A stretch of 64,000 nucleotides of DNA from Dyadobacter sp. CY312. GTDB taxonomy: Bacteria; Bacteroidota; Bacteroidia; Cytophagales; Spirosomataceae. Each line of letters begins with the position of its first letter. Within the stretch, counting starts at the first letter, position 1. Where the stretch lies: positions 124,001 to 188,000 of the forward strand of contig NZ_JAJUXG010000009.1 in the NCBI RefSeq assembly GCF_021390535.1, read 5' to 3'. The translations under genes were made by a program, and so were the position numbers. The notes beneath the pieces were generated by a model, which searched no databases, was not told the DNA's origin, and saw only the letters and a program-made list of their open reading frames with translations. Below are positions 18,212 through 27,200 of the stretch, one piece after another.

Positions 18212-18610
18212 ATGGAAAAGTCAAAGACGATCTATTTAGCTGATGATGATGCAGACGATAGGTTTTTGATTAAAGAAGCCGCAAAAGAAATTGATCCCAA
18301 CGTGACTTTTGTTGAAGCGGAAAACGGATCAGAACTAATGGAAAAGATCGAGAGTGATGAGATACCCGACCCTTCTCTGATTGTGGTAGACATGAATATG
18401 CCCGTTATGAATGGCTTGGAGGCAGTGGAAGCGATACGATCCAATCCGGATCTGGATGATGTTCCCGCTGTGATGCTGTCTACCTCCAACGATCCTGAGC
18501 TTGCAAATAAAGCATTGAAATCCGGTGCGAATGAAGTATTGGTTAAACCAAATACCTTCAAAGGACTTTTAGAGGTCGTAAAACGTATTATCAACTGGTT
18601 TCGTCCCTAA
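18212..18610 (+). CDS. Single-domain response regulator (CheY-like)
   Basis: A 132-aa receiver domain without an output domain. The acidic pocket DDDADD lies at residues 11-16, the phospho-acceptor is Asp60 (in LIVVDMNMPVMNG), the switch Ser/Thr is at 90-91 and the conserved Lys at 112 (LVKP). Such proteins shuttle phosphate in phosphorelays or act by protein contact. No histidine kinase is adjacent; the nearest partner type in the window is the Hpt protein at 55 kb. It is flanked by the infB terminator and by a convergent transporter gene. Confidence 0.9.
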   Translation: MEKSKTIYLADDDADDRFLIKEAAKEIDPNVTFVEAENGSELMEKIESDEIPDPSLIVVDMNMPVMNGLEAVEAIRSNPDLDDVPAVMLSTSNDPELANKALKSGANEVLVKPNTFKGLLEVVKRIINWFRP

Positions 18611-18641
18611 AATCAGTTCATTCAATTTTCTCAATGGCTTA

Positions 18642-19955
18642 TTATTCCTGCCCGTTTAGCCCGTAACGATACACCTTAAGTGAAGGAATACGTGACAAAA
18701 GTATCAGTCCGAAAACGAAAATAACCAGCAATGCCAGAATACTATTTCGCATGCTGCCGGTAAATTGCTCCACCGCTCCGTAAATGAAAGTTCCCAGTAC
18801 AATTGCCAGTTTTTCAGTAACATCATAAAAGCTGAAATAGGATGCCGAATCCGTCGTGTTTTCAGGGATTAACTTGGAATACGTCGCTCTGGACAGAGAC
18901 TGCAAACCGCCCATAACCATCCCTACGGTGCAAGCAAGAACATAAAACTCCTTTGCTTCTGTGGTGTAATAGGCACCCGCACATACACCGATCCAAATCA
19001 CAACGCCGGTCATCAAAGCATAGATGTTCCCTATCCTGCCCGAAAGCCAGGCAAAGACAAATGATCCCACAATCCCGACAATCTGAATGAGTAGTACGGT
19101 AATAATCAGGCTCTGTGAAGGCAGCATAAGTTCCGTTGCACCAAAGATCGTTGCCACATACATGACAGTTCTGAGTCCCATCGTATAAATGAAAAACGCG
19201 GATAAAAACTTGGCCAGGTAGGGCTGTTCCTGCAACTCAGAATAAATCTTTCTTAGTTCTGAAAAACCATTAAATAGCCAGTTTCCCGCCTTTTTCGCCT
19301 TCGATCTGTTTCCATCCGGTAAATAACGAAACGGAATTTGGGCGAACAATATCCACCACACACCCACCGAAAAAAAAGAAATCCTTGCAGGCATGGCTTT
19401 ATTCTCAATACCATAAAAGCCAGGGGCGAGAATCATGCTCAAATTAAATAAGAGCAACAACACGCTCCCCAAATACCCCATAGAGAAGCCTCTTGCGCTA
19501 TATTTGTCAAAATTATCCTCCGTAGCAATTTCGGGAAGATAGGAGTCATAAAACACAATGCTGCCACTCCACCCTACCAAACTAAGTCCAAAAATCAGCA
19601 GGGATGCTATAAGTGTGTCTTTTGTGAAGAAAAACAACAGCATGCAACTGATTGCCCCGGTGTAACAAAAAAACTTCATAAAGTCTTTTTTCCTTCCCGT
19701 AAAATCCGCAATTGCCGTGCAGAGCGGTATTAAAGCAGCAGTTATTAAAAAGGAAATAGAAACTGTATAAGAAAAGAGAACGGAGCTTTTTACACTGAAA
19801 CCAAAAAAGTCTATTTCAGCACTTCCTGATGCACTCAGCGCTGTAGCACTAAAATAAACAGGAAAAATACTGGATACGATTACTAATGCATGTACCGAGT
19901 TTGCCCAGTCGTACATACACCAGGCATTAATGATACGGGGATTATTTTTTTGCAT
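18642..19955 (-). CDS. MFS transporter, UMF1/Atg22-like
   Basis: A 437-aa inner-membrane transporter of the major facilitator superfamily. The start MQKNNPRIINAWCMYDWANSVHALVI is characteristic of the UMF1 (vacuole effluxer Atg22-like) group, as is the ADFTGRKKDFMKFFCYTG loop near residue 85. Twelve hydrophobic segments are expected from the length. Substrates of bacterial members are generally unknown; eukaryotic Atg22 exports amino acids from vacuoles. A second family hallmark, GGLQSLSRATYSKLIP, is seen near residue 350. It follows the small lipoprotein gene on the minus strand, with a terminator between. Confidence 0.88.
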   Translation of the reverse strand: MQKNNPRIINAWCMYDWANSVHALVIVSSIFPVYFSATALSASGSAEIDFFGFSVKSSVLFSYTVSISFLITAALIPLCTAIADFTGRKKDFMKFFCYTGAISCMLLFFFTKDTLIASLLIFGLSLVGWSGSIVFYDSYLPEIATEDNFDKYSARGFSMGYLGSVLLLLFNLSMILAPGFYGIENKAMPARISFFSVGVWWILFAQIPFRYLPDGNRSKAKKAGNWLFNGFSELRKIYSELQEQPYLAKFLSAFFIYTMGLRTVMYVATIFGATELMLPSQSLIITVLLIQIVGIVGSFVFAWLSGRIGNIYALMTGVVIWIGVCAGAYYTTEAKEFYVLACTVGMVMGGLQSLSRATYSKLIPENTTDSASYFSFYDVTEKLAIVLGTFIYGAVEQFTGSMRNSILALLVIFVFGLILLSRIPSLKVYRYGLNGQE

Positions 19956-19980
19956 GAAAGGTAAATTTGACGCAAAATAA

Positions 19981-20011
19981 GAAAAGCGACAGATTATATC
20001 CGTCGCTTTTC
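19981..20011 (-). terminator. Terminator of the small lipoprotein gene
   Basis: GAAAAGCGAC (19981-19990) pairs perfectly with GTCGCTTTTC (20002-20011) over an 11-base loop. On the minus strand the stem is followed by a T-rich tract, so it ends the transcript coming from 20501. Confidence 0.75.
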
Positions 20012-20045
20012 AAAACAAATTCTTTACATACCACAAATGGTCGCA

Positions 20046-20501
20046 CTATCTTACTACCGGTTCAAAAACCATGATGGCATCCTGTTCAACGCCGTTAACG
20101 GGCATTTTACGGGCAAGACGCATTTTACTATTCGTTAATTCCTGTAATCCAAACTCTCCTTTGAATCCATTAATATTGATATCCAATATCTTACCTTCCT
20201 GAATAATATACCACGTACCGCCATTAACTACCTGAGCATCACCAATTCCACGCGCAACAACTTTGTTTCCGGCCTGAAATTCAAAATTCATACTAGGTAG
20301 CGCCTTGGCCGTTGCATCCCACTGACCGGCAGGTATGGCTTTTCCTGACAGATCTGTTACATCTTTTAATGCCCATGGATAGTTAACAAGTATTTTATCC
20401 ATTTCGGTTGGCTGTGGAGTTGCATTGTTATCTTTGTCCTTACATGCAGAGACTAAAAACAACACAAGCAATACCGGTAGCAGAGTGAAAATTCGTTTCA
20501 T
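20046..20501 (-). CDS. Small lipoprotein of unknown function (possibly lipocalin-like)
   Basis: A 151-aa exported lipoprotein; the signal ends LVSAC with Cys at residue 20, followed by a polar linker (KDKDNNATPQP). The remainder reads as alternating beta strands with WYIIQEGKILDI and MRLARKMPV, similar in style to the small lipocalin-like lipoproteins common in Bacteroidota, but I do not recognise a named family. It is divergent from the T9SS protein gene, with 143 bases between the two start codons, and is followed by a terminator. Confidence 0.7.
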   Translation of the reverse strand: MKRIFTLLPVLLVLFLVSACKDKDNNATPQPTEMDKILVNYPWALKDVTDLSGKAIPAGQWDATAKALPSMNFEFQAGNKVVARGIGDAQVVNGGTWYIIQEGKILDININGFKGEFGLQELTNSKMRLARKMPVNGVEQDAIMVFEPVVR

Positions 20502-20644
20502 TTTTTTCTTTTAAACTTATTAAAATACTAAAATTTGTTGACCATCCTGCTCATTTTCAATCAAATTTGCTGCTAATCAGAATGGGATTTGCAATGGCTA
20601 ATGATGAGCTTCTGCAAAATTAACGAATTTGTTCCGTCAATCTT

Positions 20645-22276
20645 ATGACCTACATTACAAAAATGACTTCACGACAATACACTATTGGAATTATCCTTTT
20701 GATAATCAATTCGATCCAGTTGCAAGCACAAAACTGTGAACCAGCCTACAAGCTCACACCGCTGACAACGAACAACACAATAGACTGGAACAAATTCCCA
20801 AACTTTTCACTACCCTTCAAAGTGATTTACAGCGGTCCTCGTTTCGGGGATACCCAGTCTCAACCCCTAAAACATGGTTTCAGCCACATCGCCAATTATA
20901 GTGGAAATGAGCCGGGTTCGCTCCCGGTTAAAAACCGTGCTGTTCTTTGGTATGGCGTTGCTACCAATGCAGGTGATCACCCATGGGCAAATAATACGCT
21001 CCGCAGTCCCTGGGGAAATGATACCACCGCGTATCGCAACTATTGGGATGCTTATGCAAATACAGTACAAGCCGATATGGTATGTTTGGATGTGGAGCGT
21101 TTTCAAAGAGAAGACAGGGACATTCTTGCACTAAAATCAAATAATCAGATTCCTCAGCAATACAGGAATCTTTCGGATTCTGAATTTTTGTCGACTTACA
21201 AACGTGACATGCGTTGGTGGCACACAGAACCAATTAACAGGCTCAAAAACAAGATCGGCAATTCGGCCTTAATTTCGGCATACAGTGATGTTCCTGTGCG
21301 TAACACCTGGTTGAATATTGAGACTAACTCCTGGCAAAACTGGACCACCGACCTGGCCAGAACGCACTATCTTACTCAGGACAATTCCGGAAAAGTTGGA
21401 GGCAGCTATTACGACGCTATGGATATCCTTGCCCCTTCGCCATACTATTATTACGGATTTGATAATCCGTTTGGTAAGGATTACTTGTCCTATTTATTGT
21501 TTCACATCGAAGTGAATCGTGCATGGAGCGACAAGCCAGTTATTCCGTTCGTTTGGCTTCGGGTACACGACAGCTACGATTCTAAGACGCCATTCATTAC
21601 GCCATTTATGGCCGAGGCCACAGCAATATTCCCTTTCTTCTCCGGTGCAGCAGGTTTATGGATTTGGGATAATCCATTTCTACCCGGTGACAGACAGGAA
21701 AACTATACGCCTTACGAACATTTTATCTATGGCTTATACCGATTGTCGGAATTTAAAGACATGTTTGAAGGACAGCACGAACTGGTGATTCCCATGTCGG
21801 CAAGAGATAATATGGCGCAGGGTGGTACAATTTGGAGAGGTGTTGTGAAGGGAGATAAAATTCTCATTGCAGCCCATAATCCCTACGCTGGCGACAATGA
21901 GGAAACTGTGGTAAATCTTTACCATGGTAACTGGAACAGACCCGTTACGTTAAAAGGCAAAGAGGTGTTCTTGTGCAAATTTGATTTGAATGACACCGTT
22001 AGCGGTACTGAATCTTTTCTCGCTGATGTTACGGTATTTCCAAATCCGGCTGGAAAGGATCTGAATATAAAAATGGTGGGTATGAACGGAATGAGTGATG
22101 TTGAATTTTCACTGATCAACACAAAAGGACAGGTCGTTGCCCGGAAAGCCATCAAGTCATTTACCGGGGAGGTAAAAGATTTTATTTCATTACCAAACCT
22201 TGCAGCGGGGATATACTTTGCGAAATTCGCCAGTAAGGATCGGATTATTACACGTAAAGTAATTGTCAACCAATAG
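20645..22276 (+). CDS. Exported protein with type IX secretion sorting domain
   Basis: A 543-aa secreted protein. A signal peptide ends near residue 29 (IQLQAQ); an alternative start at 20663 (MTSRQYT) gives a more usual signal. The large middle region (about 30-455) is rich in Trp and Tyr and contains [10 protein letters not shown] and [20 protein letters not shown], which suggests a TIM-barrel hydrolase-like fold, but I cannot assign a family. The last 80 residues are a type A T9SS sorting domain: [16 protein letters not shown], then [26 protein letters not shown]. The protein is therefore sent across the outer membrane and probably anchored to the surface. The YyaL-like gene follows closely. 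Confidence 0.8.
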   Translation: MTYITKMTSRQYTIGIILLIINSIQLQAQNCEPAYKLTPLTTNNTIDWNKFPNFSLPFKVIYSGPRFGDTQSQPLKHGFSHIANYSGNEPGSLPVKNRAVLWYGVATNAGDHPWANNTLRSPWGNDTTAYRNYWDAYANTVQADMVCLDVERFQREDRDILALKSNNQIPQQYRNLSDSEFLSTYKRDMRWWHTEPINRLKNKIGNSALISAYSDVPVRNTWLNIETNSWQNWTTDLARTHYLTQDNSGKVGGSYYDAMDILAPSPYYYYGFDNPFGKDYLSYLLFHIEVNRAWSDKPVIPFVWLRVHDSYDSKTPFITPFMAEATAIFPFFSGAAGLWIWDNPFLPGDRQENYTPYEHFIYGLYRLSEFKDMFEGQHELVIPMSARDNMAQGGTIWRGVVKGDKILIAAHNPYAGDNEETVVNLYHGNWNRPVTLKGKEVFLCKFDLNDTVSGTESFLADVTVFPNPAGKDLNIKMVGMNGMSDVEFSLINTKGQVVARKAIKSFTGEVKDFISLPNLAAGIYFAKFASKDRIITRKVIVNQ

Positions 22277-22325
22277 GAACGATTCTTTTCTAAGTCCGCC
22301 TTTTTTGATCAAAATCCAATATCAC

Positions 22326-24335
22326 ATGAACCGTCTTAGCCAGGAAACAAGTCCATATCTTTTGCAACATGCCCATAATCCTGTTGACTGGTATCCATGG
22401 GGCGCTGATGCTTTGGCAAAAGCTAAAAATGAAAACAAACCTATACTTGTAAGTATTGGTTATTCGGCTTGTCACTGGTGTCATGTAATGGAGCGTGAAT
22501 GTTTTGAAAAGGAAGACATCGCGGCCGTAATGAATGAGTACTTTGTCTGTATCAAAGTGGATCGGGAAGAGCGGCCTGACGTTGATGCGGTATATATGGA
22601 TGCCGTGCAGGCAATGGGTGTTCGTGGTGGCTGGCCTTTGAATGTCTTTCTTTTACCGGATGCAAAACCATTTTATGGGGTCACCTACCTGCCGCCTCAA
22701 AACTGGGTGCAGCTTTTGAAGAGCATCAACAATGCGTACACAAACCATTATGATGAGCTGGTTGGGTCTGCGGATGGTTTTGTTCAAAACATGACGCAGT
22801 CGGAGGCAGAGAAATACGGACTGATTGCTTCGAATAATCCATACACGGTCGAATCTCTTGACTTGATGTTTGAACAGCTTAAAAAGAATTTTGACACGCA
22901 TAAAGGCGGAATGGATCGGGCGCCTAAATTCCCGATGCCTTCGATTTATAAGTTTTTGCTCCGCTATTATGATCTGACACAAAATCCGGAAGCACTTGCG
23001 CAAATAGAACTGACTCTCAACCGCATTGCACTGGGCGGCATATATGATCATGTTGGAGGCGGCTGGACGCGTTATTCTGTTGACGAAGATTGGTTTATAC
23101 CTCATTTTGAAAAGATGCTGTATGACAATGCTCAGCTACTCAGCGTTTATTCCGAGGCCTATTCCCTGACAAAAAATGAGCTTTATGCTGAACGTTTAAG
23201 ACAGACCATTTCGTGGTTACAAACAGAAATGCGAAGTGATGAGGGAGGTTTTTATTCTGCTTTGGATGCCGACAGTGAAGGTGTCGAAGGGAAGTTTTAT
23301 ATCTGGACAAAAAGTGAACTGGAAGAAACCTTGGGGGAAGATTTCGACTGGTTCTCGAAGTTGTATAACATAAGCGAAAATGGAAATTGGGAACATGGCT
23401 ACAACCATTTGCACCTGACTAACTATGTAGCGCAAACTGCGAAAGCATCAGGAATTTATACTGAGGGCTTTCAGGAAAAATATCAAAACGCAATTCAAAA
23501 ACTGTTCACTAAAAGAACTGAACGCATTCGTCCGGGATTGGATGACAAAATATTGACTTCCTGGAATGGATTGCTGCTAAAAGGCTTAACAGATACTTAT
23601 CGGGCATTGGGTGATGAATCCATTCGTACGATGGCTATAGGTTGCGGGGAATTTATTCATGATAAAATGACTGTGAATGGCTCCCTAAAACACAGCTTTA
23701 AAAACGGCAAATCTACAATCACGGCCTTTCTGGAAGATTATGCAGCTGTGATTGAAGGATATCTTGGATTGTATCAAATCACATTTAATGAAAGCTGGAT
23801 TAACCGCGCTCAGGAATTAACAGATTACACGATTACTAACTTTTATGATAAATCGGACAGCTATTTCTATTTTACAGATAGTGAAGGAGAATCACTGATT
23901 GCACGTAAGAAGGAGCTATTCGACAATGTGATTCCGGCGTCCAATTCTATCATGGCAGGCAACCTTTATATACTGGGCAAAATTCTTGACCGGGACGATT
24001 ACACAAGTTTGTTGGACAACATGTTATCCCGAATGGATAAAATCCTGAAAACAGATGTGCAATGGGTTACCAATTGGGGTGCATTGTATTGCCTGCGTGC
24101 CGCTCCAACGGCTGAGATTGTATTCGTGGGCAATGAAGCGGATGTTTTACGCAAGGATCTGGATCGTTTCTTTATTCCCAATAAAGTGGTACTAGGGACA
24201 ACCACGTCATCCGAACTGCCTTTGATTCAGGAAAAAACAGATCGAAACGGCAAAGCTTTGATATATGTTTGTTACGACAAAACCTGCCAGTTGCCGGTTG
24301 AAAATGTAGAAGAAGCTTTGGGGCAGATTGGATAG
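22326..24335 (+). CDS. DUF255/YyaL-type thioredoxin-domain protein
   Basis: A 669-aa protein of the YyaL/spermatogenesis-associated protein 20 family. The N-terminal thioredoxin-like domain (DUF255) shows [21 protein letters not shown], the CHWC pair in [10 protein letters not shown], and [14 protein letters not shown]. The C-terminal part is an alpha/alpha toroid like those of N-acylglucosamine epimerases ([32 protein letters not shown]). The biochemical role is not established. The frame is open back to 22263, but that would overlap the previous gene; the ATG at 22326 starts exactly at family homology. The 49-base spacing suggests co-transcription with the T9SS protein gene. Confidence 0.9.
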   Translation: MNRLSQETSPYLLQHAHNPVDWYPWGADALAKAKNENKPILVSIGYSACHWCHVMERECFEKEDIAAVMNEYFVCIKVDREERPDVDAVYMDAVQAMGVRGGWPLNVFLLPDAKPFYGVTYLPPQNWVQLLKSINNAYTNHYDELVGSADGFVQNMTQSEAEKYGLIASNNPYTVESLDLMFEQLKKNFDTHKGGMDRAPKFPMPSIYKFLLRYYDLTQNPEALAQIELTLNRIALGGIYDHVGGGWTRYSVDEDWFIPHFEKMLYDNAQLLSVYSEAYSLTKNELYAERLRQTISWLQTEMRSDEGGFYSALDADSEGVEGKFYIWTKSELEETLGEDFDWFSKLYNISENGNWEHGYNHLHLTNYVAQTAKASGIYTEGFQEKYQNAIQKLFTKRTERIRPGLDDKILTSWNGLLLKGLTDTYRALGDESIRTMAIGCGEFIHDKMTVNGSLKHSFKNGKSTITAFLEDYAAVIEGYLGLYQITFNESWINRAQELTDYTITNFYDKSDSYFYFTDSEGESLIARKKELFDNVIPASNSIMAGNLYILGKILDRDDYTSLLDNMLSRMDKILKTDVQWVTNWGALYCLRAAPTAEIVFVGNEADVLRKDLDRFFIPNKVVLGTTTSSELPLIQEKTDRNGKALIYVCYDKTCQLPVENVEEALGQIG

Positions 24336-24365
24336 CATTGTTATTTGAGTGCCTAAAAACAACAA

Positions 24366-24399
24366 AAATGGGAAAGAGCAAAACCGCTCTTCCCCATTT
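24366..24399. terminator. Bidirectional terminator between YyaL and M14 genes
   Basis: A 14-bp stem with one mismatch (AAATGGGAAAGAGC with GCTCTTCCCCATTT) and a 6-base loop separates two converging transcripts. Confidence 0.8.
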
Positions 24400-24443
24400 C
24401 AACAACATCCATCCTTACAGCCGAAGCTGTATTTATTAACTTA

Positions 24444-27200
24444 CTAATACAGCTGATTAAATAACCATTTAAACGTTCCGTGTGATTGTGAACGGAAGGT
24501 AATTTCGGGACCGAAAGCGTACAGTTTACCTGCACCTACTTTCGCCTCAAATGCTGTTACGCCTCCTTGCAAATATGCTTGTCCCCAAGCCCAGCCGCTG
24601 CGTAACGGAGTATTGTTCGGGAACCATGCAAGCGGTTTTACAGTTCCTTTTGCCACCGCATCAGGAGCGAGTGTAAACACCGGACTGTTATCGAAATACA
24701 CGTCCGTTTTTGCCGCCATTCCCCAACTTGCTTTTGCTGTTGTATCCACCGACACATTGAGAATACTACCTGGTATAAAGTATTTCTCGTTTGGTAACGG
24801 GCGACTTTCACCTTCCGGCGTAAGCTCTGTTATCGCATTACGAACAGGCAATCCCAAGTGGTACGCCAAACTTGTACTGCTCCCTATCGTAACAATTTTG
24901 CCACCCGCTTCCAGGAATTTTTTCAGCTCAGGGAAAGATTTGGCAGCTGTAAGTGATCCCATCGTATCATGAAATTCAGAGGGAATTTCCTCTGCCTTTG
25001 GTCCTCTGCCGCGGAACATCGCGTTCATCACCGAGTCTCTAGCCGAAGGCGCTGATATAGCACGTGTGACAAAAACGATCACGTCATATTTCTTGCGAAG
25101 GTCTCCCCCATCTATTTCTTTCGAGAATACCACATTGAAAGGAAAATGGAATTGCTCCAACATCCAGCGCACCCAACCTGATGGCATTGAACCACCGTAT
25201 GTATCCCAAAGCGCTACTTTTAAAGGTGCGACTTTCTCCATTGCTCCGGCTGGTTTCTTGCTCACCGCTGCAACTTGCACACCAAATTCCTTAGCCGATT
25301 TTTCAACAGTCGCTTTCGCTTTGGCACTTTGAGGAATGTAGAAGGTCCCGTCTGCCAAACGATAAACATCCGCACCAGCTTTAAGCAAATCGTTCACAGC
25401 GATGAACGCATCGTTCACAGTTGCTTTTATTTCATAACCAGCCGAACCTGCAACCGCTTTTCCAACCGGCAATTGAAGCTGACCATATGGTAATTTCTCA
25501 AACGGACCGTCGAAAGCATCCAGGATTCTGTCAAATTTCACACCCATTTGGTAAGCCAATGTCCAGCCGGCAGCATCGTATGGTCTTACAGGAGGTCCGC
25601 CCGGATATTGGAAATCGTTTGGATAATCCTGTGGCTCGAACATATCCAGTACGTGAGGACGGAATGCCTGAGCTGTTTTTACAATATAGGATCCGGCAGG
25701 ATAACTTTTGCCTGCAACCTGGAATGCCGCAGTCGCCTTTTCGATCTGAATACCTGTTCTTACCAAAGCATTGATGTACTTCACAGCAGTAGGAAAATCG
25801 GACTGATCGGCTGAAATAATGTATCCACGCGGATCGCGACGAACGGGTGCTTCGAAAATGGTTTCATAGTACTTGGTCGGAACGCTGCCACCACGGAAAT
25901 TTCCACCAAACATAGAATTGAAGGAATTTGCTTCCTCCGGCTTTTTCGCCTTCGCCTGATCTGCTTTGTAAGCCGCGTTTATTTCATCCACACGCTTCGG
26001 AGATGGCGTCCAATAGTCCCCGCTTCCACGTTTGATCGAGTTTTTACCCATCGAATAAATGTTGTAGAGCAAATGGTCGCTGTTACGGGAAGCATGATCA
26101 AGAATGGCGTAATTCAGAGAAACTGAGTAATCAATAGATTGTTTGAAATGCCATTTTTTCTGAGGCGTTACCGGATTCGGCGTATTGTTATTAGGAATCA
26201 AACGCTCCGGAACCAAGGGAATTTCTTCGGGAGTTGGTCCACCGATAATCTCTGTCAGAATCCCGATCATGTTGTGAAAATGGGTTGTCGTTCTTAAACC
26301 ACCATTATACCAGGTAGAAAAACTGGAACCGTTTAACCTTGTAAAACCAGGTTTGTTTTCAGCATTCAGGCGGTTGTACATTGCCGCTCCCACTGCATCA
26401 ATTCCGGTCACCATCATCGGATCAAACACGTAATTGAAAGGATCGCGGTACGGAGGACCAGCCAAAACAGAACCGGCAGGTCCACGCTGATGGTGGTTAT
26501 ACATAATCTGCGGAATCCATTCAACAAAAAGCTGATAACCCATATTGCGGCTTTCCTTCATGTTCTGAATGAAAAAGTCACGGTTGTTGTCGTGGCCAAT
26601 GTACTTCTGATACAGCTTTGGCAGGTTTTCATTTTTACGTTTCAAAGGATCCTTCTCTCTCATATACCAGTTTGAGGTAAGCTCCTGTCCATCCGGATTC
26701 GCATGCGTGAAAAGAATCACCACGTTGTCCAGAATCCTTTTCGTTTCAGCATCATTCCGGCTCAAAACCTGATAAATTGTTTCGATCAACTGGTGAATAC
26801 CCACAACTTCCGTTGCATGCAAACCTCCGTCAATCCATACAATCGCTTTCCCTTCCGCCGCCAAAGCACGTGCCTGTTCTTCACTTACACCTTCTGCCCT
26901 CGCCATTTTGGTAGAAATCTCTTTATACCGATCCAGTTTTTTCAGGTTTTCCGGGGAAGAGACGATGAGCATGTATTGGTCCCGGCCTTCCTCTGTTTTT
27001 CCGATTACGGTCAGTTTAAGCCGATCCGAAGCTTTTTCAAGCTTTTTGAAATACTCTTCCGTTTTGGTAAAATTAGCGAGCATGTAATCGTCACCGATAT
27101 CAAAACCAAAATGTTCTTTTGGGGATGGAACCTGAGACCAGGCTGCATGGGTGACTAAAAACAGAATCGCTAAAAGCAGGCTTTTAAATTTGTTTATCAT
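24444..27200 (-). CDS. M14-family zinc metallopeptidase (paralogue 1)
   Basis: A 918-aa exported peptidase. A signal peptide ends near residue 22 (HAAWSQ). The M14 carboxypeptidase domain starts at about 45; the zinc-binding HxxE is His128-Glu131 in WIDGGLHATE, followed by NPDGQE, GHDNNRDFF and the third zinc ligand region YNHHQRGP. The C-terminal 300 residues look like a glutamine amidotransferase-like fold (VALWDTYGGSMPSGW ... GGKIVTIGSSTSLAYHLG), which is an arrangement seen in large Bacteroidota M14 proteins. Its start overlaps the stop codon of the upstream paralogue by 4 bases (ATGA), so the two are translationally coupled. It probably trims peptides outside the cell or in the periplasm. 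Confidence 0.88.
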   Translation of the reverse strand: MINKFKSLLLAILFLVTHAAWSQVPSPKEHFGFDIGDDYMLANFTKTEEYFKKLEKASDRLKLTVIGKTEEGRDQYMLIVSSPENLKKLDRYKEISTKMARAEGVSEEQARALAAEGKAIVWIDGGLHATEVVGIHQLIETIYQVLSRNDAETKRILDNVVILFTHANPDGQELTSNWYMREKDPLKRKNENLPKLYQKYIGHDNNRDFFIQNMKESRNMGYQLFVEWIPQIMYNHHQRGPAGSVLAGPPYRDPFNYVFDPMMVTGIDAVGAAMYNRLNAENKPGFTRLNGSSFSTWYNGGLRTTTHFHNMIGILTEIIGGPTPEEIPLVPERLIPNNNTPNPVTPQKKWHFKQSIDYSVSLNYAILDHASRNSDHLLYNIYSMGKNSIKRGSGDYWTPSPKRVDEINAAYKADQAKAKKPEEANSFNSMFGGNFRGGSVPTKYYETIFEAPVRRDPRGYIISADQSDFPTAVKYINALVRTGIQIEKATAAFQVAGKSYPAGSYIVKTAQAFRPHVLDMFEPQDYPNDFQYPGGPPVRPYDAAGWTLAYQMGVKFDRILDAFDGPFEKLPYGQLQLPVGKAVAGSAGYEIKATVNDAFIAVNDLLKAGADVYRLADGTFYIPQSAKAKATVEKSAKEFGVQVAAVSKKPAGAMEKVAPLKVALWDTYGGSMPSGWVRWMLEQFHFPFNVVFSKEIDGGDLRKKYDVIVFVTRAISAPSARDSVMNAMFRGRGPKAEEIPSEFHDTMGSLTAAKSFPELKKFLEAGGKIVTIGSSTSLAYHLGLPVRNAITELTPEGESRPLPNEKYFIPGSILNVSVDTTAKASWGMAAKTDVYFDNSPVFTLAPDAVAKGTVKPLAWFPNNTPLRSGWAWGQAYLQGGVTAFEAKVGAGKLYAFGPEITFRSQSHGTFKWLFNQLY

